Source: Liquidambar formosana
Taxonomy: Eukaryota > Streptophyta > Magnoliopsida > Saxifragales > Altingiaceae
Length of the DNA: 64,000 nt
Direction of reading: 5' to 3'
Assembly: GCA_039720395.1 (NCBI GenBank)
Contig: CM077833.1
Span: 15,065,133 to 15,129,132, forward strand
The notes under the pieces are model-generated. The model did not search any database. It saw only the letters and a list, made by a program, of their open reading frames with translations, and was not told the DNA's origin. Position 1 is the first letter of the stretch, and each line of letters opens with the position of its first letter. Positions 55,279-64,000 of this stretch are shown one piece after another. Made by a program: the position numbers and the translations under genes.

Positions 55279-57597
55279 TCAAACATGATATTTCTTCAAT
55301 TGATCCAAATTAGTTGGACGAGCGAACTCAATTCCATCTAAATCCATGAGGCGAACAGCCCCTGCTGGCAATATCTCTTTGATAATGTATGGCCCACCCC
55401 AACTTGGCTTGAATTTTCCCCGCGGATCGAACACTGGAGCTCTGATTTCTTTCAGCACTACATCCCCTTTCTTTAGACCTCGATCTTTGACATGCTTGTT
55501 GAATGCTCTGGCAACTCTCCGTTGATACCCCTGAACATGATACAGCGCCTTTAAACGCCTTTCATCCAGCAAAGCTAACTCATCATAGCGGCTCTTAACC
55601 CAGTCCACTTCTGTTATCTGGCTCTCCACGGCAACTCTTAGTGAAGGAACTTCCAATTCAACTGGCAACACAGCCTCCATTCCATAAACTAGAGAATAAG
55701 GGGTAGCCCCTGTTGATAACCTTATTGATGTTCTGTAACCCCATAGAGCCAATGGCAACTTCTCATGCCAGTCTGTGTGTGAGTCCGCAGTCTTCTGTAG
55801 TATCTTCTTGATGTTCTTGTTAGCTGCTTCCACCGCTCCATTAGTCTGAGGACGGTATGGTGACGACAGATGGTGGGCTATGCCGTACTTTTGCAAGAGC
55901 TCATGGGTTTCTTTCTGAAAGTGCTGGCCATTGTCTGAGATAACTTCATGCGGTACCCCATATCGATAGATGATGCTGTGCTGTATGAACTGTGCTACCT
56001 TCTTGGAATTCAAGGTCTTGAAGGATGCTGCTTCCACCCATTTAGTGAAGTAATCGATGGCAACCAGGATGTATTCATGCCCATTTGACGCCTTTGGCTT
56101 GATCTGTCCGATGATATCTATCCCCCATACCGCGAATGGCCATGGTGACGACATACTTGTTAAAGGCATAGATGGCAAATGTTGTCCACTGGCGAACAGT
56201 TGGCATTTGTGGCACTTCTTGACATGTGCGTGGCAGTCCCTTTCCATGGTAGACCAGTAATAGCCTAGCCTCATGATTTTCTTAGCTAACATATAGCCAT
56301 TCATATGCGGAGCCCCTGTCCCTTCATGGATTTCTTTAATCAGATGCTCGGCTTCCTCCTCGGTGACATACAGCAGGTGGATCCCGTCGTATGATCTCCG
56401 ATATAGCTTTCCTCCACAAAGTACATAGTGACTCGCCAACCGCCTTAGGGTTTTTCTATCGATACGAGATGCTCCTTCTGGGTATTCCCTTTCTTCAATG
56501 AACTTCTTTATGTCATGGAACCACGGACGGCCATCATTTACCTCTCCTCCTCGGATTGCACAACAGTACACAGGCTTGTCTCGGCATTCTATCACCAACG
56601 GCTTCACATTTCCCTCTTCAGGTATCTCCACCATGGATGCTAGCGTCGCCAAGGCATCGGCGAACTGGTTCTTGTTTCTTGAAAGGTAGTTGAACTCTAT
56701 CTCTGAGAACTCCTTGGTTAGAGCTTCCAGATAGGCATAGTAAGGCAACAATTTCTCATCTCGAGTTTTCCATTCCCCTTTTATCTGACAAATGATTAGC
56801 GTCGAGTCCCTGAACACTTCCAATTCTTTGATCCCCAATTCAAGTGCCGCTTCCAATGCTAGGATACAGGCCTCATATTCAGCAATGTTGTTGGTGGCTT
56901 CGAACCCCAACTTGACCGCCAACGGTGTAAATGCCTCTTCGGGTGAGACCAGCAGGACTCCTATCCCATAACCTTTCTTATTGGCTGCCCCATCGAAGTA
57001 TACTCTCCAAGTTTTTCTACCAATCTCTAGCACGTCCTCATCTGGGAATTGATCGTTGAACGGAGCGGATGATGACACCGGACAGCTGGCTAGGTAGTCT
57101 GCGATGACGCTTCCCTTGATAGACTTCTGATTCACGTACTTGATGTCGAATTCATTGAGGAGAATTGACCATCGAGCAGTTCTGAATGACAATACTGGCC
57201 TTTCTACCAGGTACTTCAACGGGTCCATGCGACTTATCAAGAACACTTCGAAGGACATCATGTAGTGCCGGAGTTTCTGCGTCGCCCATACTAGTGCCAC
57301 ACAAGCCTTTTCAATTGCATTGTACTTCACTTCATAGTCTGTCATTTTCTTGCTTAGGTAGTAGATGGCATTCTCCTTTGTAGACCCTTCAAGATATTGA
57401 GCTAACAAAGCTCCCGTCGCGGTTTCGGTGACCGTTAAGTATAACAAAAGCGGCGCACCTTGCCGTAGGGGAACTAAGATTGGAGGATTGCTCAAGTATC
57501 TCTTAATGGTCTCAAAGGCCTCTTGGCATTCTTCGTTCCATACTTTTGGCACACCTTTCTTAAGCAATTTGAAGATTGGTTCGCAAACCATGGTCAA
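55279..57597 (-). CDS. pol: Tat pol C-terminal part: RNase H, second RNase H, integrase
   Basis: A 772-codon open frame. It starts inside the RT/RNase H connection (CEPIFKLLKKG), continues through the Ty3-type RNase H, then a second archaeal-type RNase H with VYFDGAANKKG and NNIAEYEACILALE (about residues 200-325), and an integrase. Integrase has the His/Cys zinc region ending CHKCQLF and the catalytic Asp494, Asp555 and Glu590 (PQTNGAVEAANKN). The frame is linked to the upstream RT by a one-base deletion near 57,633, so it would not be translated as part of the polyprotein in this copy. Confidence 0.9.
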   Translation of the reverse strand: MTMVCEPIFKLLKKGVPKVWNEECQEAFETIKRYLSNPPILVPLRQGAPLLLYLTVTETATGALLAQYLEGSTKENAIYYLSKKMTDYEVKYNAIEKACVALVWATQKLRHYMMSFEVFLISRMDPLKYLVERPVLSFRTARWSILLNEFDIKYVNQKSIKGSVIADYLASCPVSSSAPFNDQFPDEDVLEIGRKTWRVYFDGAANKKGYGIGVLLVSPEEAFTPLAVKLGFEATNNIAEYEACILALEAALELGIKELEVFRDSTLIICQIKGEWKTRDEKLLPYYAYLEALTKEFSEIEFNYLSRNKNQFADALATLASMVEIPEEGNVKPLVIECRDKPVYCCAIRGGEVNDGRPWFHDIKKFIEEREYPEGASRIDRKTLRRLASHYVLCGGKLYRRSYDGIHLLYVTEEEAEHLIKEIHEGTGAPHMNGYMLAKKIMRLGYYWSTMERDCHAHVKKCHKCQLFASGQHLPSMPLTSMSSPWPFAVWGIDIIGQIKPKASNGHEYILVAIDYFTKWVEAASFKTLNSKKVAQFIQHSIIYRYGVPHEVISDNGQHFQKETHELLQKYGIAHHLSSPYRPQTNGAVEAANKNIKKILQKTADSHTDWHEKLPLALWGYRTSIRLSTGATPYSLVYGMEAVLPVELEVPSLRVAVESQITEVDWVKSRYDELALLDERRLKALYHVQGYQRRVARAFNKHVKDRGLKKGDVVLKEIRAPVFDPRGKFKPSWGGPYIIKEILPAGAVRLMDLDGIEFARPTNLDQLKKYHV

Positions 57598-57614
57598 GTT
57601 GGCAATGAATCGGC

Positions 57615-58112
57615 TTATGTATTGAACTCTTCCAGAAAACCCCGGATCTGCTTCTCAGTGCTAGGCGGCTCCATCTCCACAATAGCTTTTATCTTCCCTG
57701 GGTCCACTTCAATACCTCTCTGAGTGATCATAAACCCCAATAACTTGCCTGCAGTGACACCAAAAGCGCACTTCTGTGGGTTGAGACGGAGGTTGTACTT
57801 TTTTGCTCGCTCTAGGAATTTCTCTAGTGCCTTGAAATGCCCTTCTCTATCCACGGACTTCACGATCATATCATCGACATAAACCTCTACTTCCTTATGG
57901 ATCATATCATGCAATAAGGTCGTAGCTGCTCTTTGGTAAGTAGCCCCAGCGTTTCTTAAGCCAAAAGGCATTACCTTGTAACAGTACGTTCCCCATTGCG
58001 TGATAAAGGCTGTTTTCTCCATGTCTTGAGGCGCCATCTTTATCTGGTTATACCCGGAGAATCCGTCCATGAAAGAGAGGAGTGCATGTCCCACTGTACT
58101 ATCCACCAACAC
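57615..58112 (-). pseudogene. pol: Tat reverse transcriptase, catalytic part
   Basis: Holds the RT palm with YVDD at residues 78-81 of this frame, the LLSFMDGFSGYNQI start and the TQRGIEVDPGKIKAI end. It is in frame with the N-terminal RT segment but separated by a TGA at 58164-58166 where an arginine codon (CGA) is expected. It ends early because one base is missing near 57,633, in the GAAGAGTTC context. Confidence 0.88.
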
Positions 58113-58163
58113 GTCGATATAGGGTAAAGGAAAGTCATCCTTAGGGCTCGCGGCGATGAGATC

Positions 58164-58655
58164 TCAGAAATCGACACACATCCTCACTTTCCCATCTTTT
58201 TTAGGCACAGGCACTATATTCGACAACCATTCGGGGTACTCCACAACTTGGAGGAAACCCGCGTCTAGTTGTTTAGTTACCTCTTCTTTTACTTTTAGAG
58301 CCCATTCTGGTTTTAATCTTCTGAGTTTCTGCTTTACCGGCTTCTTTAGGGAATTAGTGGGGATATAGTGTTGCACAATATCGGGGTCGATGCCAGGCAT
58401 GTCTTCATAAGACCATGCAAAAGCCATAATGTTGGCTTTCAAGAGGGAGATCATCTTTTCTTTTTCAACGGGGGAGAAGGTTTTCCCAATTTTAACTATT
58501 CTTGGCAATTCATTCGTTCCTAAGTTGATTGATTCCAATTCATCCATATTAGGTTCGGTGGCGCCCCTTTTCCTTTGCTCAACGAGCTCCGGGGGGACAT
58601 CGTTCCTAGGATCTATATCCATGCCATAAATATCCATAGAGGAGAGAAAAGAGAC
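58164..58655 (-). pseudogene. pol: Tat reverse transcriptase, N-terminal part (exon after candidate intron)
   Basis: Contains the RT fingers segment (VPVPKKDGKVRMCVDF) preceded by the Tat-typical linker with AFAWSYEDMPGI. It starts at the acceptor of a candidate intron (58657-58827) and ends at a TGA caused by an apparent CGA to TGA transition. Confidence 0.82.
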
Positions 58656-58656
58656 A

Positions 58657-58827
58657 CTGCATATATAGAGAAAGAAAGCATACTTTATTGACTAGGAATA
58701 ATGGGAATGACACACAAAAGAAAGAAGGAAAACAAACAAATCTGTATCAATACTATGACTCCACAAAGTGAGTAAAGTAGATACATCTTATTGAATTAGG
58801 GAAATATTACTAAACTAAGACACCTAC
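58657..58827 (-). other. Candidate intron between protease and reverse transcriptase
   Basis: 171 bases on the minus strand with donor GTAGGT at 58827 and acceptor TATGCAG at 58657, preceded by a pyrimidine-rich TTTCTTTCTC tract. Removing it takes out the stop codon that ends the protease frame and joins that frame in phase to the RT frame. An intron at this place is an established feature of Ogre-type Tat elements. Splicing here is predicted, not shown. Confidence 0.6.
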
Positions 58828-59969
58828 AAGCTGCTATCAGGTAGGCCAAGGTCTTCTTCTTCATGGATCTCCGCAATGACACCACATTCAAGGTACCAAT
58901 TCAGGAATGGCACGGTAGCATGACTAATGGATGAACCCTGGAGTTCTTCAATGGTCGAGTCTTCCACGGTGAGGATCATGTCTTAGAACATTTCAGTCAT
59001 AGCCCCCGCATCAAGGTTCTCTGCCCAGTCTTCCTCTTTCAAGCTTCCATATAGATCTTGGATAGAGTGGTACCAACTTGTCAAACTTTGAGGATTCGGC
59101 CCTTCTGTGAAGTATCTATCACCAAAACTTTTATCTGCCACGGCTGGGTCGGAACTTGGATAAAAAGTATATGGGATGTACTGCTTTATAGAAGAGTAAT
59201 GGCGCGATGATTCATTCAGCTCTTTCTCAATGCATTGGACATAATCAAACCCAGATAGCGGTATCGCTGCTGATTCAGGTTGTATCTCACATATAGGCAC
59301 ACCTGCGAGTTTCAATTCATAGTCCCCTTGAAGTGTTACTATGGCTCCTTCATAAGACTTCACCTTTTGATGGAGTGAAGATGGTACAGCCCCAGCAGGA
59401 TGGATCCAAGGTCGGCCCAACAACAAGTTGAAACATGACGGCACATCCAACACTTGGAATTCTACCCTAAATTCAGTGGGTCCCATGATAAGAGGCAAAG
59501 TAACTACCCCTATTACTTCTCGGCGGGTGTTGTCATAAGCTCTTATGGTCTGCCCAGATGGCGTGAAATCAGTGGGTCCCAAACCCAAAACAGTGGCAGT
59601 TCGGAGAGGACATACATTCAGTGCGGACCCATTGTCGATAAGAACGGTGGGAACCCTCTTCCCCATAGTGTCAACGGTCACATAGAGAGCTTGAGAATGG
59701 CTCGGCCCGCTTTTAGGTAGGTCTACATCGGTGAACACGATGGTTGAGTTCTTGGGAGTTGGATTCACCAAATGTACCAATCCCTCGGGGGATGTGTCAA
59801 CAGGCACTTGTATCTGATTCAACAGTTTCAACACGGTCTGTCTGTGCTTATGCGAGGCCATGAGCAAGCCCCAAATAGTAATGTTGGCATTGGTCTTCTT
59901 CAGCTGCCTAAGCACTTCATCCTCTTCTTCTTGCAAGCTAGGACGCCTCTGCCCTTCCAAATCTTCCAA
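58828..59969 (-). pseudogene. pol: Tat protease region
   Basis: An open stretch 58983-59969 plus its in-frame continuation to 58828 after a TAA at 58983-58985 (apparent CAA to TAA change, followed by MILTVEDSTIEEL). The aspartic protease active site is read as LIDNGSALNVC (Asp112-Asn-Gly-Ser). It cleaves the gag-pol polyprotein in intact relatives. The upstream join to gag is broken by a frame difference at a run of six C (59990-59995, minus strand). Confidence 0.82.
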
Positions 59970-59983
59970 CGGATTTTCAGATT

Positions 59984-61873
59984 CTAGGTGGGGGGCTTGA
60001 AATGACGACCCCCTCTGGTTATATGGTCCAACTCATCATCGCTAGCCCATATGTCATGGACTTCCTCGGAGTCATTCACCAAGTCATCCCATTCTATCAT
60101 GTCGATGCTCTCCATCTCTGTCGGCAAGTCATCCCAACCTGAAGGGACTATCGGCTTATCTGATATCGGACTTGGGCTTGAGTACAGCACATAGTAATCA
60201 TATTTCCTCGACGCTTCACCTAATAGGCCAACCTGAGGATCCCCTGCTTCATATCTTTCTTTCAGCTCTTGTTGGATAGATTTCTTTGGCAACAACAAAA
60301 CCTTTTGGTCAATGAGGTCTTGGATGATCTTCTTTAGTATAGAACAAGCCTCGGTGTCATGGCCGGGTGCACAATGGTATTGGCAATATTGGTGAGGGGT
60401 TGAGGGCCTTGGCTTTGGTGGAAGTGGCATGATAAGGCTGTTATTGCGGCAAATGGTGAAGAGACGGGTTAAGGTCATAGGGAGCGGAGTGTATTGTCTT
60501 ATGGGATGGCAAGGGCGAGAGGATTCAACCCCAATGGCATTTATGGTGTTAGGTGGGGGTGTGTTGTTGTGTGATGGGAGAGGATTACGGGTGACATTTG
60601 GATGGGTTGGTGGTGAAATGACTTGCTTGTCAATGAGGTCTTGGACTTGGTGGCGAAGGCGAATACAGCGATTGGTGGCATGGCCTTTGGATTGGTGGTA
60701 CTTGCAGTACTCATTCTCATTGTAGCTCTTGGGTAAGGGATTTGGTGGAGGTCTTGGGTCGAGTGGCTTCAATAGGTCACGGCTTATGAGCTTTTCAAGG
60801 ACTCTTTCGAGTGGCATGAATAGGTCAGTGAATTGGCGAGGTGGGTTGACATCATTGAGAGAAAAGGGTTGGATTGGTTGAGTTATGGTGTTGACCTCGG
60901 CATTGTTCTTCCCAGTAAAGTTTGTCTTGCGACTCCTCACTTCCTCAGTCTTGATTGTCCCATCATTGATAGCATCTTCAACCTGCGTGCCAGCCCCAAT
61001 GAGAGCTTTGAAATTTGGGAAATAGTGGGCAAATAGGTGCTTGTGATACACGGGCAGCAGGTTCTTAACCACTAACTGAATTTGGTCCTCCTCATTCGGC
61101 CTATCCGTCATTCTCGACGCCTTTTGTCTCCACCTTGTAATGTAAGCGGAGAAAGTTTCATGAGCCCCTTGCTTGGTAGTTTCTAGGTCCCTTCGAATAA
61201 CGTCCACCTCTGTGTTATACTTGTAGTGCTCTGAAAACTCATTGCATATGTCTTCCCAAGTCCGGGTTCTATTCTCATCCAAGGATAAGAACCATTTCAA
61301 AGCAGAAGTGGCCAAGGTTTCATGGAACATTTGAGCTAAAAGCTCGTCAGTAGCCCCTCGAGGGTGCATAGCTCGCACGTACATCTTCAAATGAGTCTTA
61401 GGGCAACCCGTCCCATCGAACTTTTCTAACTCCGGCATCTTGAATTGTAGTGGAATACGAGCCGTTGGAAACAGGGATAGAGTCCGCACATCGACCATGT
61501 CATCAGCCCTGCGAATCCCTTTTATGGTTCTCTCCAAAGCTTCTACCTTGCTAGCTAACACGGAATCACTGCTAGTACCTTTCCCCTTGGCTTCCCCTTC
61601 TAGGTTGGTGACCTCAGGTTTCGAGCTACTTTCCCCCCTTGTCTTGGTGTTCTCATTGGATTGAGGTCCCTCTTCGGTGCCAGCCCCATGAGGTATACCC
61701 GAGGAATGGGCCTTAGAGCCATTTTGTTCAAGATCCGCCATCTTCTGTTGGTTCTCTTGAGCCATTTTCAATGCGGTATCGGATGTCTCGGCGGTATGGT
61801 CAAGCTTGGCCATGATGGCTTTCAGGCAAGCCTCAAGGTCAAAGTGCCCCTCACTAGTTCTTTCGTCGGCCAT
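59984..61873 (-). CDS. gag: Tat gag protein
   Basis: 629 residues from ATG at 61873 (the open frame extends to 61939 with only a GTG). A disordered, charged N-terminus leads into the retrotransposon gag domain (FDGTGCPKTHLKMYVRAM, then ALKWFLSLDE and EDICNEFSEHY, about residues 150-280). Two histidine-variant zinc knuckles follow: CKYHQSKGHATNRC and CQYHCAPGHDTEAC. The stop TAG at 59984 lies just past a C homopolymer; the protease frame overlaps here in the -1 frame. This is either a frameshift site or a single-base loss. Confidence 0.88.
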   Translation of the reverse strand: MADERTSEGHFDLEACLKAIMAKLDHTAETSDTALKMAQENQQKMADLEQNGSKAHSSGIPHGAGTEEGPQSNENTKTRGESSSKPEVTNLEGEAKGKGTSSDSVLASKVEALERTIKGIRRADDMVDVRTLSLFPTARIPLQFKMPELEKFDGTGCPKTHLKMYVRAMHPRGATDELLAQMFHETLATSALKWFLSLDENRTRTWEDICNEFSEHYKYNTEVDVIRRDLETTKQGAHETFSAYITRWRQKASRMTDRPNEEDQIQLVVKNLLPVYHKHLFAHYFPNFKALIGAGTQVEDAINDGTIKTEEVRSRKTNFTGKNNAEVNTITQPIQPFSLNDVNPPRQFTDLFMPLERVLEKLISRDLLKPLDPRPPPNPLPKSYNENEYCKYHQSKGHATNRCIRLRHQVQDLIDKQVISPPTHPNVTRNPLPSHNNTPPPNTINAIGVESSRPCHPIRQYTPLPMTLTRLFTICRNNSLIMPLPPKPRPSTPHQYCQYHCAPGHDTEACSILKKIIQDLIDQKVLLLPKKSIQQELKERYEAGDPQVGLLGEASRKYDYYVLYSSPSPISDKPIVPSGWDDLPTEMESIDMIEWDDLVNDSEEVHDIWASDDELDHITRGGRHFKPPT

Positions 61874-62728
61874 GTCTGTCTGATGGGTAGACTCAACACT
61901 CACTAGACGCCCTTGTGGATTGCGGATCCAAGCCAGCACGTCTATGGATAGAAAAGTTTTAACCTTTAGCCTAAGGACCTATCCTAAACCTCCATATTTT
62001 CCTTAATGAATTCGGTCTCTACACCATGTTCAATTAATTCATTCCTTTTATCCAATTACCTTTACAGGGGTCATGGATTAAGGGTATGTTTTAAAGAATA
62101 GGGCATAGAGTCCTTCAATTAGGTTTAATTAATCCCCTAGGACTAGCACATCACAAACATAGCTTTACATCCTATTTCCTTAATTTATTCCTCCTAACCC
62201 ATGGCCTTAACGAAGGCTAGGGTTTAAAGGTCTATATTAAGGGCATAAGATATAAAGCCTCACACCACAAACACGGCATAGCATCATTACAAACAATTGT
62301 GGGTGCATAAAGGTGAGACCGTAGTGTCCTACAAGTCTGTCTATATGGACTAATGATAAGGGTAGGCTAGGGTCCTTCACTTGCTTGAGCAATCCTTATA
62401 CCTAACCACATGTGGCATCAGGAACGCCGCGTGGGTCCAGCAGTACGTGATTAACTCATTTAATATACCCAAGGGCAAGCCCAAGGGTACTAGGCAAGAG
62501 AGGTTGATAGCTTTCGCCCCAACACATGGAATCAGGAAAACCAAGGTTGAGACTAGGCCGATCGTTGGCAAGGATACATCGAGGGACATCGATCCTAACA
62601 TGCAAGAGTTTGCGCACACAATGCAATAAATGAAAGCACACAATCAAGCGGATGCAATGTGATTGATTTTAATTAAACATAAGAAATTAACCTAGCCCAT
62701 TTAAACTTTATAGAGTCTAGCCCACAAA
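61874..62728. other. 5' leader of the Tat element
   Basis: Between the primer site and gag on the minus strand. Short spurious ORFs on both strands (near 62,380-62,645) show no domain. Confidence 0.5.
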
Positions 62729-62746
62729 TCCCCAGTGGAGTCGCCA
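62729..62746 (-). other. Primer binding site of the Tat element
   Basis: Minus strand TGGCGACTCCACTGGGGA, three bases inside the 5' LTR. It is not the tRNA-Met type; comparable sites in Ogre-type elements are assigned to tRNA-Arg. It is nearly identical to the TR-GAG primer site. Confidence 0.85.
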
Positions 62747-62749
62747 AAC

Positions 62750-64000
62750 TGTGAACCCCGGAAATTAGGCCCACAAGGGATTGAAAGAAAATGGGTTTGA
62801 AAAAGAAAAAGGAAAGGAGTCGCCACCTTATTTTTTAAAGGAAACAAGGAAAACCCTAAAAATAGTTTGTTTTAGGAAAACAATTTGAATGACTCCATAA
62901 AAAAGGAAAGGTAAAAACCAATCTTTTGAAAACCAAAGAAATCGGGGATTCGGAGGCTAAGTTATGACATGGGAAGGTTCTAGGCAAAGCCTATAGGCAC
63001 CCATGTCACCCTTTCGGTCTCTCAGTTCATTTGGGCTAAATCAAGATCTTTCCATACAAAAATCAGCAAGTATATCATCACAAGAATTGCATGCATATCA
63101 TATATTTCATTCATCCATCCATGCATAATAAGCGCATAAAAACAGAAAAAGAAAAAGAAGAAAAGAAAACAAAAATAAACCTAGGATGCTTGGATCCTAG
63201 AACGGACTTGAGCCTCACGAAGAGCGCCTACGTACCATGCAGCGAAATATATGGATCAAAGTCCACGTAGTTCGAATAGAATTAGGATTAAGACCTAATA
63301 TAAACCTATGGTTAAAACCCTAGGTTTCCTTATTTGATCAAAAGAGTTAAATATGATAGAAAGTTTGATTTTAGGAAAGAAATCCACAAAATGGAAACTT
63401 TAATAAAAACCAGAATTTTATTTATGAAGGAAACCTTTGATTAAACCATAGGATCATATTAAAAATTAACCTTAGATAGGGAGAAGAGAAGGGATAAGGA
63501 AGAAAGGTGAATTGGGGCACCTTCACACCCACTTACCTGAGCGCAATTAGCTCCAAGCATTAGCTATTTCAGACCTGAGCAGCCCTATTTGCCATAGGAC
63601 AAATACCACACCTATTTGCACCCTTACAAGTGCTCAAAACCATGCGAAAACACTAACATGCAAATCTGGACAGAATAGTATTGTGACCTAAAATCATCCA
63701 CTAAGCATGCCAATAGCAAAAACAGCGAACAATAATAAGTCCTAACATATTCCTAGAACCATATCATGCATAAAAAACCCTAAAACATACTAACATGCAT
63801 GCAAAAACATCATATTTACTCCATATGAAAAACATATACAGCAAACACGAAGAAAAACCAATAAAAAAGTCTACTTTATCATGCTATATGAAAACAAACA
63901 CGAAACAATGACTCTAAAACCCTAAACTCACAAATATGCTTAAAAACTCACAAGACATACTTTAATCATGCTAAAACCAAACTAAACAGAAATTATATCA
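62750..64000 (-). repeat. 5' LTR of the Tat element (partial)
   Basis: The first 1251 bases of the right LTR, collinear with 48588-49838 without indels. About six differences, and the right copy carries T or A where the left has C or G in every case. Confidence 0.92.

Larger units (their letters stand above)
48588..64000 (-). mobile_element. Ty3/gypsy retrotransposon, Tat lineage (runs off the right edge)
   Basis: A minus-strand element with complete 3' LTR at 48588-51368 and partial 5' LTR from 62750. Order on the minus strand: primer site, gag, protease, candidate intron, RT, RNase H, second (archaeal-type) RNase H, integrase. An antisense ORF and a tandem repeat array then precede the 3' LTR. 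Dual RNase H and antisense ORFs are established traits of the Tat lineage (Ogre and relatives). The visible LTR overlap (1251 bp) shows about six differences, all C/G to T/A transitions, and no indels. Stops and frameshifts break the coding region. It sits inside a CACTA element; GCTGT (48583-48587) should be its TSD. Confidence 0.92.

Noticed and set aside
1..64000. A wholly new defence or metabolic gene system
   Set aside because: The window holds ordinary plant genes and nested transposons. The unusual points are features of those transposons and are listed as separate findings.

Overview
The window is plant nuclear DNA, most likely from a eudicot. It is AT-rich, has spliced genes with canonical GT..AG introns, carries tau-class GST and Gfo/Idh/MocA genes of plant type, and is dominated by plant LTR retrotransposons and MITEs. 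I cannot name the species. No rRNA, tRNA gene, CRISPR array or bacterial-type operon is visible.

Host genes. Three two-exon genes lie on the minus strand: a tau-class glutathione S-transferase (3971-6870) and two paralogues of an uncharacterised Gfo/Idh/MocA-type NAD(P) oxidoreductase (9239-11777 and 27923-34926). The two paralogues have identical exon lengths (462 and 621 bp). The first ~680 bases of the window match the sequence just upstream of the second paralogue (about 35,060-35,722), so a further paralogue probably starts just left of the window.

Left transposon block. A young Ty1/copia element of SIRE/Maximus type (16139-26165) has near-identical LTRs and a perfect AGTGG target-site duplication. 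It cuts in frame through the last part of a decayed hAT transposase gene. It carries gag, pol and a third ORF of the putative plant transposon protein type. Arrays of a CAGCCGGCTG-like palindrome occur in its U3 region and again, next to a TATA box, upstream of the third ORF.

Middle. The 5.9-kb intron of the second oxidoreductase holds a LINE derivative with only ORF1 (17-bp TSD), a hAT-like MITE (8-bp TSD, one mismatch) and another TIR element (perfect 8-bp TSD).

Right transposon nest (35723 to the end). An old Ty1/copia remnant contains (i) a 529-bp Mutator-type foldback element with a perfect 9-bp TSD, (ii) an 8.1-kb non-autonomous LTR element encoding only a gag fragment, with perfect TSD ATGCG, and (iii) a CACTA transposon end, into which a large minus-strand Ty3/gypsy element of the Tat lineage has inserted. 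The Tat element runs off the right edge. It has dual RNase H domains, a candidate intron between protease and reverse transcriptase, an antisense plant-mobile-domain ORF with its own TATA box, and a tandem array of about 18 repeats. Each repeat holds two hairpins whose stems vary in a compensatory way. Its LTRs are related to those of the non-autonomous element, which suggests an autonomous/non-autonomous pair.

The observations most worth following up are the compensatory hairpin array (51,500-53,220), the promoter-like module in front of copia ORF3 (22,577-22,666) and the convergent antisense ORF unit of the Tat element. All boundaries and counts were read by eye.
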